64,000 nucleotides of DNA, from the NCBI GenBank assembly GCA_035550515.1, contig DASZOZ010000010.1, positions 1 through 64,000 of the forward strand. The letters are read 5' to 3'. Shown here in pieces: positions 33,172-42,089 of the stretch. Positions within the stretch are counted from its first letter, which is position 1. Each line of letters begins with the position of its first letter. The notes beneath the pieces were generated by a model. It ran no database searches and had not been told where the DNA came from. It worked only from the letters and a program-made list of their open reading frames with translations. Origin of the DNA: DATARH01 sp035550515. GTDB lineage: Bacteria; Pseudomonadota; Alphaproteobacteria; ATCC43930; CGMCC-115725. Both the position numbers and the translations under genes were made by a program.

Positions 33172-34472
33172 GTGCCGTCCGCACGGTTGAGCCGGACCGA
33201 CAGCGACAGCGCATGCGCGTCGAGCCCTTCGGCCTCGGCCAGGCGGATCGCCGCCGGCGCCAGCGCGGCCAGCCCGGCGGCGTCGCATCCCACGAACGTG
33301 GTGCGCTTGAGGAAGTCGAACACGCTGAGGCCCGATGCAAACCGCGCGCTGCGCGCCGTCGGCAGCACATGGTTCGGGCCGGCGATGTAGTCACCGACCG
33401 CCTCCGGCGCATAGCGGCCGAGGAAGATCGCGCCGGCGTGATGAATGCGCGCGGCGAGCGCATACGGATCATCGACCGCGAGTTCGAGATGCTCGGGAGC
33501 GATCCGGTCGACCAGGCGCACGGCCTCACCCCAATCGTGGACAATGACGATCGCGCCGTTAGTTTCCCAGCTCTGCCGGGCGATCGCGGCGCGCGGCAAG
33601 GTGGCGAGATGTCCGGCTACCGCGGTCTCCACCCGGGCCGCAAAGCCGGCATCGTCGGTGATCAGGACCGCTTGCGCCGAGATGTCGTGTTCGGCCTGCG
33701 ACAGCAGATCGGCGGCGATCCAGCCAGGGTCGTTGCGGGCATCCGCCACCACCAGGATTTCCGACGGTCCGGCGATCATGTCGATGCCGACCCGGCCGAA
33801 GACCCGTCGCTTGGCGGCGGCGACGTAAGCGTTGCCCGGACCGACGATCTTGTCGACCGGCGCAATCGCGGCGGTGCCGTAGGCCAGCGCCGCGACCGCT
33901 TGCGCCCCGCCGACGCGGTAGATCTCGTCGACGCCGACCAGTTGCGCCGCGGCCATGACCAGCGGGTTGAGCACGCCGTCCGGCGTCGGCACCACCATGA
34001 CCAGCCGCGCGACGCCCGCCGTCTTGGCCGGGATCGCGTTCATCAGCACCGATGACGGATAGGCCGCGGTGCCGCCCGGCACGTAAAGCCCGGCGCTGGC
34101 CAGCGGTCGCCACCGCATGCCCAGCCGCACGCCGTCGGCATCGACATAGTCCAACGATTGCGGCAATTGCCGGCGGTGGAAATTTTCGATGCGTTCCGCC
34201 GCGAGGCGCAGTGCCGCCACCGTGTCGGTCGGGGCTTGCGCGGCGCTGGCAGCGATGTCTTCGCGCGTCAGCCGCAACCGCTGCGGCGGCAGTGTCACCC
34301 GGTCGAACCGTGCGGTGTAGTCGACCAGCGCGGCGTCGCCGCGCGCGGCGACATCGGCGATGATCGCGGCGACCGCGTCGTCGACGTCGGCATCGGTCTC
34401 GCGCTTTGCGGCGAGGAGCGCCGCGAAGGCCGCCTCGAACCCCGGATCGCCGGTGGAGAGGGTGAGGGCCAT
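33168..34472 (-). CDS. hisD: Histidinol dehydrogenase
   Basis: Final two oxidations of histidine synthesis, L-histidinol to L-histidine with two NAD. The 434-residue protein shows GLYVPGGTAAYPSSVLMNAIP, KIVGPGNAYVAAAKR, IDMIAGPSEILVVAD, LLSQAEHD (Zn ligands Gln/His), the general-base APEHLEL and the zinc-binding GPNHVLPT. The ATG at 34472 follows hisG by eight bases, and the stop overlaps UPF0262. Confidence 0.96.
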   Translation of the reverse strand: MALTLSTGDPGFEAAFAALLAAKRETDADVDDAVAAIIADVAARGDAALVDYTARFDRVTLPPQRLRLTREDIAASAAQAPTDTVAALRLAAERIENFHRRQLPQSLDYVDADGVRLGMRWRPLASAGLYVPGGTAAYPSSVLMNAIPAKTAGVARLVMVVPTPDGVLNPLVMAAAQLVGVDEIYRVGGAQAVAALAYGTAAIAPVDKIVGPGNAYVAAAKRRVFGRVGIDMIAGPSEILVVADARNDPGWIAADLLSQAEHDISAQAVLITDDAGFAARVETAVAGHLATLPRAAIARQSWETNGAIVIVHDWGEAVRLVDRIAPEHLELAVDDPYALAARIHHAGAIFLGRYAPEAVGDYIAGPNHVLPTARSARFASGLSVFDFLKRTTFVGCDAAGLAALAPAAIRLAEAEGLDAHALSLSVRLNRADGT

Positions 34473-34480
34473 CGCTGGAT

Positions 34481-35173
34481 CTAGGCCGACGCCTTGGTCT
34501 TCTTCGCCGCGGCGACCGCGTCGCGAAACGCCTCGATCCAGGACGCGACCTCGTCGGGTCTGGTCTTCAAGGCGGTGCGGTTGACGATCAGCCGGGACGT
34601 CACGTCGGCAATGTGCTCGATCTCGACCAGACCGTTGGCCTTGAGCGTCGAGCCAGTCTGCACCAGGTCGACGATATGCCGGCACAACCCGATGACCGGC
34701 GCCAGCTCGACCGCGCCGTTCAGCTTGATGACCTCGGCCTGGACGCCGCGCGCGGCGAAATGGCGGCGCGTGACCTCCGGATACTTGCTGGCGACCCGGA
34801 TGTGGCTCCAGCTGCGCGGGTCTTCCTGGCCGACCCAGTCCTTGGGGGCCGCGATCATCATCCGGCAATGGCCGATATCGAGGTCGAGCGGCGCGTAGAT
34901 GTCCGAATAGTCGAATTCCATCAGCACGTCGTTGCCGGCGACCCCGATATGCGCCGCGCCGAACGCGACGAACGTCGCGGCGTCGAACGCGCGCACGCGG
35001 ATCAGGTCGAGGCCGGGGTCGGAGGTGGCGAAACGGAGCTGCCGTGCCGACGGGTCGTCAAACGCCGGCTCGGGTTCGATGCCGGCGCGGCGCAGCAGCG
35101 GCATCACCTCGGTCAGGATGCGGCCGTTGGGCAGCGCCATGATCAGCTTGTCGTCGTTGGCGGCGCGCATCAT
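34481..35173 (-). CDS. hisG: ATP phosphoribosyltransferase, short form
   Basis: Commits ATP and PRPP to histidine synthesis. At 230 residues it is the HisG-S form, which lacks the C-terminal regulatory domain and normally needs the HisZ partner. Visible motifs are LIMALPNGRI, GVAGNDVLMEF, RVASKYPEVTRRHF and the PRPP loop VDLVQTGSTLKANGL. The ATG at 35173 overlaps the DUF2948 stop by four bases; a second ATG directly follows. HisZ is not in this window. Confidence 0.94.
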   Translation of the reverse strand: MMRAANDDKLIMALPNGRILTEVMPLLRRAGIEPEPAFDDPSARQLRFATSDPGLDLIRVRAFDAATFVAFGAAHIGVAGNDVLMEFDYSDIYAPLDLDIGHCRMMIAAPKDWVGQEDPRSWSHIRVASKYPEVTRRHFAARGVQAEVIKLNGAVELAPVIGLCRHIVDLVQTGSTLKANGLVEIEHIADVTSRLIVNRTALKTRPDEVASWIEAFRDAVAAAKKTKASA

Positions 35174-35622
35174 GGCGTATCGCCGGTGCTGTGGTCGGGT
35201 TGCCACGCCGTCGGCCACGCTTCGCCGAGATCGGTGGCGAAGACGCGGATCGCCGCGATGCCGAGCCGCATGCCCGGGCTGCCGGAAAAGTCGAGTTCGA
35301 GCGTGCCGCCTCGCTCGCCCGGCCGCAAGGCCAGCAGCGACAGGATCCGCTCGTCGTCGCGCCGCCGGAAACCGCGGTAAGACACGCTGTCGACAGCCTC
35401 GATGGTGACCGCGCAGAGCCTTCGCTCGAAGGCCGGCTCACCGTCCGCGCCGTTCGGTTTGGCCTCCCAGCGGAAGCGGTTCGCGACCAGCGTAAAGCGC
35501 TTCGCGTCGCGGTCGTAGGTCAGGTCCCTGACCGCGATCAGCGCGTCTTGCAGGACCGCCGAAAGGACCGCGAGATCATCGGCATCCTCGGCGCGCAACC
35601 GGAGCGGAGCGTCAGGTGCCAC
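35170..35622 (-). CDS. DUF2948 family protein
   Basis: Conserved alphaproteobacterial protein of 150 residues with no known activity. Recognised from PLRLRAEDADDLAVLSAVLQ at the N-terminus and the FERRLCAVTIEAVDSVSYRG core, together with its fixed position between murA and hisG. It overlaps murA by 11 bases and hisG by four, so expression is probably coupled. Confidence 0.88.
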   Translation of the reverse strand: MAPDAPLRLRAEDADDLAVLSAVLQDALIAVRDLTYDRDAKRFTLVANRFRWEAKPNGADGEPAFERRLCAVTIEAVDSVSYRGFRRRDDERILSLLALRPGERGGTLELDFSGSPGMRLGIAAIRVFATDLGEAWPTAWQPDHSTGDTP

Positions 35623-36898
35623 CGCTCACCCGTTCGATGCGCGCGCCGCAGGCGGCAAGTTTCTCCTCGAGCCGCTCGTAGCCGCGGTCGAGATGGTGCA
35701 CGCCGCTGATCATCGTCTCGCCCTCGGCCACGAGGCCGGCGATGACGAGCGACACCGAGGCGCGCAGGTCGGTCGCCATGACCGGCGCGCCGGTCAGCCG
35801 CTTGACCCCCCGCACCAGCGCCGACGGCCCTTGCACGTTGATGTTCGCGCCGAGCCGCATCAGTTCGGGGACGTGCATGAAACGGTTCTCGAAAATCGTT
35901 TCGGTAATCATGGCCGCGCCGTCGGCGATCGTCATCAGCGCCATCACCTGCGCTTGAAGATCGGTCGGAAAGCCGGGGTATGGCTCGGTCATCACGTCGA
36001 CGCCGTCGATGCGGCCGGTGCTGCGGCGGACCAGGATGCCGCCCTCGGCCTCACGCATGCGAATATCGGCATGTTCGAGAATACGCACCACCGCCTCGAT
36101 ATGGTCCAGCCGGCCGCCTTCGAGCCGCACCTCGCCGCCGGCGGCGGCAACCGCCATGATATAGGTACCGGTCTCGATCCGGTCAGGGATCACCGAATGA
36201 CGCACGCCATGCAAGCTCGGCATGCCGCGCACGGTCAGACGGTCGGTGCCGATGCCCTCGATCCGCGCGCCCATCGCGTTAAGGCAGATCGCGAGGTCGG
36301 TGATCTCCGGCTCGCGGGCCGCGTTGATCAACGCGCTCTCGCCCTCCGCGAGCGCGGCTGCCATCAGGATGTGCTCGGTCGCCCCGACCGAGACGCTGGG
36401 AAAGGCAATTTCCGAGCCTTTGAGGCCGTTGGGGGCGCGCGCCTCGATATACCCGCCCTGCAGTTCGACCTCGGCGCCGAGGCGCTGCAGCCCCTTGATA
36501 TGCAGGTCGACCGGCCGCACCCCGATCTCGTCGCCGCCCGGTAGCGAGACGCGCGCCGCGCCGCACCGCGCGACCAGGGGGCCGAGCACGAGAAATGACG
36601 CCCGCATCTTGCGCACGATCTCATAGGGCGCGGTGGTCGAGGTGATGTTGCGCGCGGACAGTTCGAGGACGTGCGACGGCATGCCCGGCCCGGCCCGCCG
36701 CAGCGTCACCGTGACGCCATGCTGCGACAGCAGCTCGGCCATGGTTCGGATGTCGGCGAGTTCCGGCAGGTTGGCCAGCACCACCGGCTCGTCGGTCAGC
36801 AGGCTCGCGGCCATCAGCGGCAGCGCGGCGTTTTTCGCGCCGGCGATCGGGATCGTGCCGGATAGCGGCAAGCCCCCGCGAACCAGGATTTTATCCAT
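35612..36898 (-). CDS. murA: UDP-GlcNAc 1-carboxyvinyltransferase, Cys-to-Asp active site
   Basis: First committed step of peptidoglycan synthesis, transferring enolpyruvate from PEP to UDP-GlcNAc. The 428-residue enzyme has AGAKNAALPLMAASLL at the N-terminus, the RKMRASFLVLGPLVAR region and HLDRGYERLEEKL at the end. The loop that holds Cys115 in E. coli (PGGC) reads SLPGGDEIGVRPVDLH, with Asp123 at that place. Natural Asp variants, as in Mycobacterium tuberculosis, remain active and resist fosfomycin. It leads the murA-DUF2948-his operon. Confidence 0.97.
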   Translation of the reverse strand: MDKILVRGGLPLSGTIPIAGAKNAALPLMAASLLTDEPVVLANLPELADIRTMAELLSQHGVTVTLRRAGPGMPSHVLELSARNITSTTAPYEIVRKMRASFLVLGPLVARCGAARVSLPGGDEIGVRPVDLHIKGLQRLGAEVELQGGYIEARAPNGLKGSEIAFPSVSVGATEHILMAAALAEGESALINAAREPEITDLAICLNAMGARIEGIGTDRLTVRGMPSLHGVRHSVIPDRIETGTYIMAVAAAGGEVRLEGGRLDHIEAVVRILEHADIRMREAEGGILVRRSTGRIDGVDVMTEPYPGFPTDLQAQVMALMTIADGAAMITETIFENRFMHVPELMRLGANINVQGPSALVRGVKRLTGAPVMATDLRASVSLVIAGLVAEGETMISGVHHLDRGYERLEEKLAACGARIERVSGGT

Positions 36899-37041
36899 GC
36901 CCTACGGCTCCCATGCGCGTGTTCAAGGCAAACACGACGCCCCGGTGATCGGCCGTCTCTCTCGCGCAAGCTTTTACTGAAGCGCCTCGCCGCGCTCAAC
37001 CCCGCGGCACGCTTGCCTGTCCCGGCGGCAAAAGGGGAGCC

Positions 37042-37068
37042 GGGGCCCGCCTCGGCGAGGCAGGCCCC
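37042..37068 (-). terminator. Terminator of the beta-helix protein gene
   Basis: Interrupted inverted repeat GGGGCC-c-GCCTC / GAGGC-a-GGCCCC. On the minus strand it is followed by CCCCTTTT. It lies about 20 bases past the beta-helix gene's stop and before murA. Confidence 0.55.
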
Positions 37069-37088
37069 GATCGAATGTGCCGTTCGGG

Positions 37089-40000
37089 CTAGGAGAAGAT
37101 GCCGGTATCGACGTGCGTCACGCCGGCCAGCACGACCGAGGTATGGTCGGGGAAGGTCAGGACGGTGTTCCCGCCGACGACCTGGGACGACGCGATCACC
37201 GACGCTTCGCTGGTCGGATTCTGCCCGACAAACTTCAATTGCCCCGACCCCTCGTTGAAGCCGACCACGGTATCGGTTCCCTGATCGGCGTCGTAGAGGG
37301 TGCCGGTGGCGCCGGCGGCGAAGGTGATCGGGCCTTGGACGATCGCGCCGGGGTCGAGCTGCAAGGTGCCGTTGGTGATGGTCGGCGCCGTGACGGTCTG
37401 GCCCGAGGCGACGTGCTGCGTGCCGGGGGTCGCGGCCAACGGCGTCACCGTGGCGCCGTTCAGCTGCCAGACCACACTCTGGCCGTTGGCGTTGACCCAC
37501 AGTAGCTCGCTATTGCCCGAGGCGGTATAGTCGCCGACCCCTTCGAGCGACCAGGTCGGCCCCATGTTCCCGACCGGGGTGACGATCTGGCCGATGACGC
37601 CGTTGGTCATTTGCCAGATCTGGACGTCGTTGTTCTTGTCGACCCAGACGATGTCGTTGTCTGTACTGCCGCTGCCGATGCCGTTGAAATGGCCGACGCC
37701 GGCGACGCGCCACTCGGCGCCGATCTGGCCGACGTTGTCGTTCAGGGTGACCAGGTCGGGCCCGTTCAGCGACCAGTCCTGCACCACCCCGGTATTGCTT
37801 TCCCACAGCACGCCGCTGCTTCCGGTGCCGTAGAAATCGCCCGTCGCCACCGGGTTCCACTCGACGCCGATCTGCCCGGAGGAGATGCTGAAGCCGGACA
37901 GGTTGGTCCCGTCCATCGACCAGATCGCGACTTGGCCGGCATCGGTGCCGCTCTCGGCGTGCCACAGGATGTCGGCATTGCCGTCGCCGTTGAAATCGCC
38001 GGTCGCGCCGACCTGCCATTCGGCGCCCATCTGGCCGGAGGGGATGCCGAAACCGACCAGCTGCGCGTTGCTCAGCTCCCAGATCGCCGCCTGTCCGCCG
38101 GTGCCGTTGGTCCACAGCGCGTCGGCATTGCCGTCGCTGTTGAAGTCGGCCATGCCGACCGCGGTCCACTCGCCGCCCATCTGCGCGCCGGGGATCGTCG
38201 TCTGGGTCACCCCACTGCCGTCTTCGGTCGCGAGCGCCAATTGCTGCTGGCCGCTCGGCAGGCCGCTGACCTGGCCGGCGACGCTCGCCAGGCCGGCGAA
38301 GGTGCCGGTGCCGATGCTGCGCACGATCGCGCCGCCATTGGGCAACGGCACGCCCAGCTGATCGACCCCGATCTTGTTGTTGAGCAGCGGGTTGTCGCCG
38401 GTGCCGGCCAACACTGTGATGGCGTCGCCGGTGTTGCCGGCGATCACGTTCTCGGTGTTGCCGCTGGCATTCGGGCTGGCGTCGCCGCCGATCGTATTGT
38501 TGTAGGTCGAGCCGCCGATCAGGATGCCGCCGGCGCCGTTCGGCAGGGCCGGGTTCACCGGCGGGCCAAGCCCGCTCACCCCGGTGCCGACCATGTTGAA
38601 CGGCGTGATCTGGTTGTCGTGCGCCTGCCCGACGATCGCGATCCCGTAGCCCTTGTTGCCCGAGAAGGCCTGGTTCGGGATGATCGACGGGACATTGCCG
38701 CCGATCACGTTGTTGTTCGCGTTGCCGGTGATCAAGAGGCCGTCGCCGCCATTGGGCAGCGGCGCGTTGCCGGCGGTGACGAGACCGACGATGTTGGGGT
38801 CGATCTGCACGCCGCTGGCGTTGCCGGCGAGCTCGATGCCGTTGTTGGTGTTGCCCGAGAAGACGTTGGTCTGCAGCACATTGGCGCCGGCGCCGCTGGA
38901 ATCGTCGGAGGTGATCAGGATGCCGTCATTGCCGTTGGGCGCCGCCGGCCCGAACGCCAGCCCGCCGCCAAAGGTGTTGAAGCTGGTAAAGCCGCTCGCC
39001 GTGCCGCTGACCTGGATGCCGTTGAGCCCGTTGCCGGAGCTCACGTTCCCCAGCGGGATGACGCCGCCGACCGTGGTGGTCTGCGACGAACCGTCGACGA
39101 GGATGCCGTTCAGCTGGTTGGCGACGACGCTGGCATTGTTGGCGCCGACCCCGAAGAAGTTGGCCTGGACCGTGACGTTGTCCGAATCGGTGACGTGCAG
39201 CCCGTTGCCGCCGTTGCCGCTGACCACGTTGTAGTAGTTGAACGGCGTCCGGTTGACGCTGCCCGGATCCGGGCTGCCGGGAGGGTTGAGCAACGATGTG
39301 CCGATCAGCGAGTTGTTGTCCGCTCCGTTGATCCAGACACCGTCGCCGCCATTGCCGAGCGGCTTGCTGCCGTCGGCGGTCGTGCCGATAAAATTGCCGC
39401 TGAGGGTGTTGTTTTCCGACCCGGTGTCGATCAGGACGCCGGACTGGGTGTTGCCCGAGATCAGATTGCCCAAAGGCGGCGTGACAAAGGTCGGCACGGC
39501 GCCGCCTTCGGTGCCGGTCGGGTTGTTGGCCGTGCCGCTCGTCGCATCGATATAGGCGGCGCCGCCGATCGTGTTGTTGGCGGAACCCCCGGTGATGTCG
39601 ATGCCGTTGCGGCCGTTGGCGATCGCCGACAAGCCGGTCGGGTCGGTGCCGATGCGGTTGACGATGATGGTGTTGCCCGACGAGCCGAACAGCGTGATGC
39701 CGTTGCCGCCATTGCCGGAAATGACGTTGCCGACGACGCCGGCAGCGGCCGTCGTGCCCAAAGAGGAGGTCGGGTTGACGCCGATCTGGTTGTTGGTGGA
39801 GGTCTGCGTGACCAGCACGCCGTCCAGCGCGTTGCCGGCCGCCTGGCCGGACAGGTCGAGGCCGATATAGTTGTTGTTGAGGGTGATCGAGCCCGCCACC
39901 AGGGTCACGCCGTTGCCGCCCAGGCCGCCGGCATCGGTCAGCGATAGCCCCAGCAGCTGCGAACCGTCCGAGCCGGTATCGAAAACCAGACCGCTGTTGC

Positions 40001-40235
40001 CGGCGAAATCGATCCCGACGACGGGCGGTCCGCCGCTCGTATGGGTCGGTGCCGTGGTGGCGTCGATCGTGACCGGGTGGGTGAGCGCCGGCAGGGCGCT
40101 CGCCAGGGTGATGGTGCCGTTGACGGCGAAATCGATGACGGTCGGACTGCCGGAATCGGCGTTTGCCGCGGTGATGGCCGCGCGCAGCGAGCCTGCGCCG
40201 GAATCGTTAAGATTAGTGACGGTGAAGGTCGTCAT
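37089..40235 (-). CDS. Large parallel beta-helix / FG-GAP repeat surface protein
   Basis: A 1048-residue secreted or surface protein, probably an adhesin or polysaccharide-binding factor. It has no ordinary signal peptide: it begins MTTFTVTNLNDSGAGSLRAA, a CSLREA-like cap common at the start of such helices. Residues 20-650 are right-handed beta-helix repeats full of NVISGNGGNGI-type turns. Residues 670-950 hold FG-GAP/VCBS-like repeats (DFNSDGNADALW, DFNGDGNADILWH). The end (DQGTDTVVGFNEGSGQLKF) resembles type I secreted proteins. The second ATG (40235) has AGGGGAG at proper spacing. It sits in a place where alphaproteobacteria usually have only small genes next to murA, so it may have been inserted. 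Confidence 0.82.
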   Translation of the reverse strand: MTTFTVTNLNDSGAGSLRAAITAANADSGSPTVIDFAVNGTITLASALPALTHPVTIDATTAPTHTSGGPPVVGIDFAGNSGLVFDTGSDGSQLLGLSLTDAGGLGGNGVTLVAGSITLNNNYIGLDLSGQAAGNALDGVLVTQTSTNNQIGVNPTSSLGTTAAAGVVGNVISGNGGNGITLFGSSGNTIIVNRIGTDPTGLSAIANGRNGIDITGGSANNTIGGAAYIDATSGTANNPTGTEGGAVPTFVTPPLGNLISGNTQSGVLIDTGSENNTLSGNFIGTTADGSKPLGNGGDGVWINGADNNSLIGTSLLNPPGSPDPGSVNRTPFNYYNVVSGNGGNGLHVTDSDNVTVQANFFGVGANNASVVANQLNGILVDGSSQTTTVGGVIPLGNVSSGNGLNGIQVSGTASGFTSFNTFGGGLAFGPAAPNGNDGILITSDDSSGAGANVLQTNVFSGNTNNGIELAGNASGVQIDPNIVGLVTAGNAPLPNGGDGLLITGNANNNVIGGNVPSIIPNQAFSGNKGYGIAIVGQAHDNQITPFNMVGTGVSGLGPPVNPALPNGAGGILIGGSTYNNTIGGDASPNASGNTENVIAGNTGDAITVLAGTGDNPLLNNKIGVDQLGVPLPNGGAIVRSIGTGTFAGLASVAGQVSGLPSGQQQLALATEDGSGVTQTTIPGAQMGGEWTAVGMADFNSDGNADALWTNGTGGQAAIWELSNAQLVGFGIPSGQMGAEWQVGATGDFNGDGNADILWHAESGTDAGQVAIWSMDGTNLSGFSISSGQIGVEWNPVATGDFYGTGSSGVLWESNTGVVQDWSLNGPDLVTLNDNVGQIGAEWRVAGVGHFNGIGSGSTDNDIVWVDKNNDVQIWQMTNGVIGQIVTPVGNMGPTWSLEGVGDYTASGNSELLWVNANGQSVVWQLNGATVTPLAATPGTQHVASGQTVTAPTITNGTLQLDPGAIVQGPITFAAGATGTLYDADQGTDTVVGFNEGSGQLKFVGQNPTSEASVIASSQVVGGNTVLTFPDHTSVVLAGVTHVDTGIFS

Positions 40236-40291
40236 CGACATCTCCCCTATTTTCTAATTGGCACTACGGACGTTCACGTAGACGGCAAGCG

Positions 40292-40640
40292 ATGGCGCAA
40301 CCGCATAGGCAGGCGGCCCACCGCCTACCCGATGGACGACAACAATTGCAGGCGGAAGAGGCGACTTTCCAGACCGAGCGGCCGCCGATCATTCGCCGGC
40401 GCGTGAACATTGCTTTCGATGCCGCGGGAGCGCGCGACTGGCATCGCGGGCGCAAGGAAATCGAGGATTTCCTCAACGGCATCTCTTTCGTTTTCCCCTT
40501 CGGCGAGACGTTCACGATCCGGGCAGTGCGATATTACCAACACCAAATCGACGATCCGGTTCTCAAGGAACAGGTGCGACGTTTTAGCTTTCAGGAGTCG
40601 ATGCACACCAAGGGGCACTCTCGCTGCAACGCGGCGATCG
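40292..40640 (+). pseudogene. Truncated PF10118-type metal-dependent hydrolase
   Basis: Residues 35-115 of this frame (NIAFDAAGARDWHRGRKEIE, NGISFVFPFGETFTIRAVRYY, RFSFQESMHTKGHSR) match the start of the predicted metal-dependent hydrolase family, normally about 270 residues. Homology stops near 40640. The frame stays open to 41257, but it then runs across the antisense small gene and tRNA-Thr, so the continuation is not protein-coding. No other frame restores the missing half. It is read as a gene remnant; the 3' deletion boundary is approximate. Confidence 0.6.
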
Positions 40641-40747
40641 TCAACGATTTTCCGCTGGGGCCAACCGTCGGGAAATACTGCGCGCGCGGGCTTTCGCCGG
40701 CGACCCGTGGCATCGTGGCTGGGCGGCGCGACGAGGTCGGCGGTCCG

Positions 40748-40906
40748 CTATTCCTTATCGCGCGGCTCGGCGGGGGACGCGTCCTCGCGCGCGCGGGCCT
40801 GCTCCTTGCGCCGCCGCAGGTTGTCGCGCAGCGACGCGGCGAGGCGTTTCTCGCGGGCCGTGCGTTCGGCCTGGCGAGCCGGCGTGAGGCGGGGCGTTTC
40901 GTTCAT
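40748..40906 (-). CDS. Small basic conserved protein
   Basis: A 52-residue, highly charged protein (MNETPRLTPARQAERTAREK, then LAASLRDNLRRRKEQARARE) predicted to be mostly one helix. Short Arg-rich proteins of this pattern are common near murA in alphaproteobacteria, and this one lies just upstream of tRNA-Thr. No strong Shine-Dalgarno is visible for the ATG at 40906. Function unknown. Confidence 0.65.
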   Translation of the reverse strand: MNETPRLTPARQAERTAREKRLAASLRDNLRRRKEQARAREDASPAEPRDKE

Positions 40907-40935
40907 GCCCGGCAGCGTCCATGCGGCCGCTCGCC

Positions 40936-40964
40936 TTGTCAACCGGCGGGGGCTCGTGTATGTC
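40936..40964 (+). promoter_or_regulatory. Likely promoter of tRNA-Thr
   Basis: TTGTCA and TATGTC spaced by 17 bases, placing the transcript start about 33 bases before the tRNA. Two -10 positions deviate from consensus. Confidence 0.45.
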
Positions 40965-41003
40965 CGGCCTTGGCTTTTCCCGGCCTCGCCCGAGACCCCG
41001 GCC

Positions 41004-41078
41004 GCTGCCGTAGCTCAGTGGTAGAGCACCCCCTTGGTAAGGGGGAGGTCGACAGTTCAATCCTGTCCGGCAGCACCA
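41004..41078 (+). tRNA. tRNA-Thr (GGT anticodon)
   Basis: Complete cloverleaf: acceptor GCTGCCG/CGGCAGC, D arm GCTC-AGTGGTAGA-GCAC, anticodon stem CCCCC/GGGGG around loop TTGGTAA with anticodon GGT, T arm with GTTCAATC, and encoded CCA at the 3' end. It reads ACC and ACU threonine codons. Confidence 0.96.
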
Positions 41079-41091
41079 TCTCGCCCGAGGC

Positions 41092-41298
41092 TCAGGCCGA
41101 GCCGCGCGTCCCCGTCCGCCTGATGCGTTCCACCTGCGCCCGGCATGTGTCGATTTGCGTTCTGATCTCGGCGACGCGGACTTCGTCCCTCTCGTCCGCT
41201 GCCTTGGACAGATCGGCCCACAGGCGGCTGAGCTGGAGCGCAAGCGACTGGAGCTGATCGCGCTGGTCGCGGGTGATGCCCGTTAACTCGCCGGCCAT
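41092..41298 (-). CDS. Small hypothetical protein
   Basis: A 68-residue soluble protein predicted to be helical (DQRDQLQSLALQLSRLWADL, then RVAEIRTQIDTCRAQVERI), probably a short coiled coil. GAGGG lies seven bases before the ATG at 41298. It ends 14 bases from tRNA-Thr. The heptad-like Leu/Ile pattern supports a real protein, but I recognise no family. Confidence 0.55.
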   Translation of the reverse strand: MAGELTGITRDQRDQLQSLALQLSRLWADLSKAADERDEVRVAEIRTQIDTCRAQVERIRRTGTRGSA

Positions 41299-41332
41299 CT
41301 CCGTGCCCTCTCAGTATGCCCGCGGGAGGTTG

Positions 41333-41854
41333 TCATCGCAGCTGCGACATCGGGTGAACGAGGCGGAGCAGATAAGCCGCGCCGAGCACCGGCAGCATGA
41401 CGGTCGCCCCGAGCAGGAAAAGGTTCCCGGCGGCATAGGCGATGCCCATCGTGGCCGGGGCGGTGGCGAAGTGGATCGCCGCCGCGAACATCGCCCCGTC
41501 GAGCCAGAACCCGACCGCGGTGAGGCCGAACAGGGCAACCAGGCTCGACAGCGCGATCTTGGCGGCGGCCCCATGTCCGGCGAGCAGCGCCGCTGCCGGC
41601 TCGTTGATCACGACAAACGCGCCGATCGCCGCCAGCACCGCGAGCGCCAGCCGCAGCCCGCCGACCTGGTGGATGCCGCGGATGAGCGGGAACAGGCTGG
41701 CCGCGCAAACCGTCGCGGAAACCAGCCAGTAGCTCGTCGTCACCGCCGCCAGCATGGCGAATTGGCGCGGCGTCCGGAAAACCTTGGTCCCGCCGAGCCG
41801 CGCCGCAAAAGCATGGAGGCCGGAAACCTGGGTCCATTCCGTTGCGAGCTGCAT
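41333..41854 (-). CDS. Four-helix integral membrane protein of unknown function
   Basis: A 173-residue membrane protein. After an amphipathic N-terminus (MQLATEWTQVSGLHAFAARL), about four hydrophobic helices follow (AMLAAVTTSYWLVSATV, LRLALAVLAAIGAFVVI, IALSSLVALFGLTAVGFWL, LFLLGATVMLPVLGAAY). The ATG at 41854 has GGTGG upstream; the longer frame to 42127 runs antisense under the neighbouring protease gene. It looks like an inner-membrane protein, but no conserved catalytic residue or family is recognisable. Confidence 0.65.
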   Translation of the reverse strand: MQLATEWTQVSGLHAFAARLGGTKVFRTPRQFAMLAAVTTSYWLVSATVCAASLFPLIRGIHQVGGLRLALAVLAAIGAFVVINEPAAALLAGHGAAAKIALSSLVALFGLTAVGFWLDGAMFAAAIHFATAPATMGIAYAAGNLFLLGATVMLPVLGAAYLLRLVHPMSQLR

Positions 41855-42089
41855 GGCGACCACCTTTCCTCGGCTCGCCTGCGAAAATAGCCGGCTTTGG
41901 CCGCAGCCAATGTGACCGGGATTACACAGGCCGAAATTTTGGCGCCAAATCCCCGACGCCGTTGCGCGAGCCGGCGCTTTACCTGCCGTTAATCGGCCGT
42001 CGGCTAGGCTGGGGCGGTTGGGCTGCGCGGTCGGCGTCGTGATTGACAGAGATAATCGCTTTCTGGAGCCGCAACGCAGCCCGGGCTTG

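Noticed and set aside
37611..39947. 778-codon frame antisense to the beta-helix gene
   Set aside because: The minus-strand protein has recognisable repeats and a ribosome site; the plus frame has neither and reads as low-complexity.
40640..41257. Continuation of the truncated hydrolase frame
   Set aside because: It crosses an antisense small gene and the whole tRNA-Thr, so it cannot be real coding sequence.
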